Assembly: GCA_028067895.1 (NCBI GenBank)
Contig: JAPTUI010000485.1
Span: 1 to 5,696, forward strand
Origin: Pseudomonadota bacterium
GTDB taxonomy: Bacteria; Pseudomonadota; Gammaproteobacteria; Steroidobacterales; Steroidobacteraceae
DNA: 5,696 bases
Direction: 5' to 3'
Shown: piece by piece, positions 5,188 to 5,696 of the stretch
Position numbering within the stretch: position 1 is the first letter of the stretch
Layout of the letters: each line of letters opens with the position of its first letter
The notes under the pieces: model-generated
Databases searched by the model: none
What the model was told of the DNA's origin: nothing
What the model saw: the letters and a program-made list of their open reading frames with translations, nothing else
Translations under genes and position numbers: made by a program

Positions 5188-5696
5188 TCAGCCTTTAGGT
5201 GGTGGCCCGACTGGTGCCCAAGGCGCACGGTACTGGAACAGAAATATCTGCGAAGCATCGGCAGTGAGCGGAGCCTCGCGAGGCTTCCATCGATCATCGT
5301 GAAGGTCCATGTCGGCGTCATATTCGACGTGGCAATTCAACGGACTCTCGAAATACCAGAACCAATTGGAGCCGAAGATGTGCCGGCCCGGTCCCCAGAA
5401 CGTCCTGTGACCGCGCTCGGTGAAGCGTTTGCCGGCAAGCAGAACTTCGGTCGGGCCTCCCAGGTGAAACGTGAAGTGCTCGACGCCCTTCATAGCGGCG
5501 GGAGTCTGGATGAGAAAGAGCGCGTGATGGTCCGGGCTGCCAGCCGGTCGCAGGAACGGACCGACACCGAGGAAGCGGTCGCTGACGCGGAAACCTAGGC
5601 GATCGACGTAGAACGCCTCGGCTTTCGCGACGTCGGGTACGAAATACACGACGTGTGAGAGGGTGCGTGGGACGATTACGGCGCTCGAGTCGGCCG
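5188..5696 (-). CDS. Extradiol ring-cleavage dioxygenase-like VOC protein, 5' part outside window
   Basis: 168 codons are visible and the frame is open to the right edge, so the N-terminal part is missing. A GTG at 5649 could be read as a start (153 aa), but the frame upstream encodes PRTLSHVVYFVPDV, the usual opening of this domain. Its His (codon 5655-5653) corresponds to the first metal ligand, so the true start is further right. Numbered from that GTG, the other key residues of type I extradiol dioxygenases are present: H42 in PDHHALFL, ligand H58 in VEHFTFHL, H90 in GRHIFG, Y99 in FWYF and ligand E109 in HVEYD. FYVDRLGFRVSD (13-24) is also typical. The family uses Fe(II) or Mn(II) and O2 to open catechol rings next to the hydroxyls. 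The visible part resembles the C-terminal, catalytic module of a two-module enzyme. A one-module VOC protein is the alternative. It is immediately upstream of, and probably co-transcribed with, the monooxygenase. Confidence 0.8.
   Translation of the reverse strand, partial: ADSSAVIVPRTLSHVVYFVPDVAKAEAFYVDRLGFRVSDRFLGVGPFLRPAGSPDHHALFLIQTPAAMKGVEHFTFHLGGPTEVLLAGKRFTERGHRTFWGPGRHIFGSNWFWYFESPLNCHVEYDADMDLHDDRWKPREAPLTADASQIFLFQYRAPWAPVGPPPKG

Noticed and set aside
5687..5695. Third copy of GAGTCGGCC, matching the arms of the repeat at 2454-2509
   Set aside because: It lies within the dioxygenase coding frame and a single extra 9-base match is compatible with chance in GC-rich DNA.

Overview
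The window is GC-rich, bacterial DNA with compact genes, several GTG starts and GGAG-type ribosome binding sites. A short multi-cysteine DUF6455-type protein and the gene styles point to a proteobacterium (alpha- or beta-proteobacterial), but no rRNA, tRNA or housekeeping marker fixes the taxon. The window looks like an accessory catabolic region.

Layout, left to right. (1) A small DUF6455-like gene on the + strand (41-277). (2) About 760 bp with no convincing gene (278-1037), holding one weak sigma70-like promoter candidate. (3) A 12-helix MFS transporter on the + strand (1038-2246). (4) A 289-bp gap between convergent genes (2247-2535) with two inverted repeats. (5) A leftward gene block read 5696 to 2536: an extradiol-dioxygenase-like VOC protein cut by the window edge, a PHBH-fold FAD monooxygenase, then, after a 102-bp gap, a sugar-phosphate isomerase/epimerase-like TIM barrel and a small DUF6379-type protein.

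The most informative pair is the last one. The TIM-barrel protein (329 aa) and the 129-aa partner match the alpha (CarB/DfgA-type) and beta (CarC/DfgB-type) subunits of C-glycoside deglycosidase, the metal-dependent enzyme that cleaves the C-C bond between a 3-keto sugar and an aromatic aglycone. All four expected metal ligands of the alpha subunit can be placed. Upstream in the same direction lie a flavin hydroxylase and a ring-cleavage-type dioxygenase. Together they read as a route that removes the sugar from an aromatic C-glycoside, hydroxylates the aglycone and opens its ring. The MFS transporter, convergent with this block, could carry the substrate or a product.

What is missing is the enzyme that first oxidises the sugar at C3 (a CarA-like GMC-family flavoprotein or a DgpA-like Gfo/Idh/MocA dehydrogenase). 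The leftward block runs off the right edge, so it may lie there. The pathway assignment is an inference from family membership and gene order; the substrate is not readable from the sequence.
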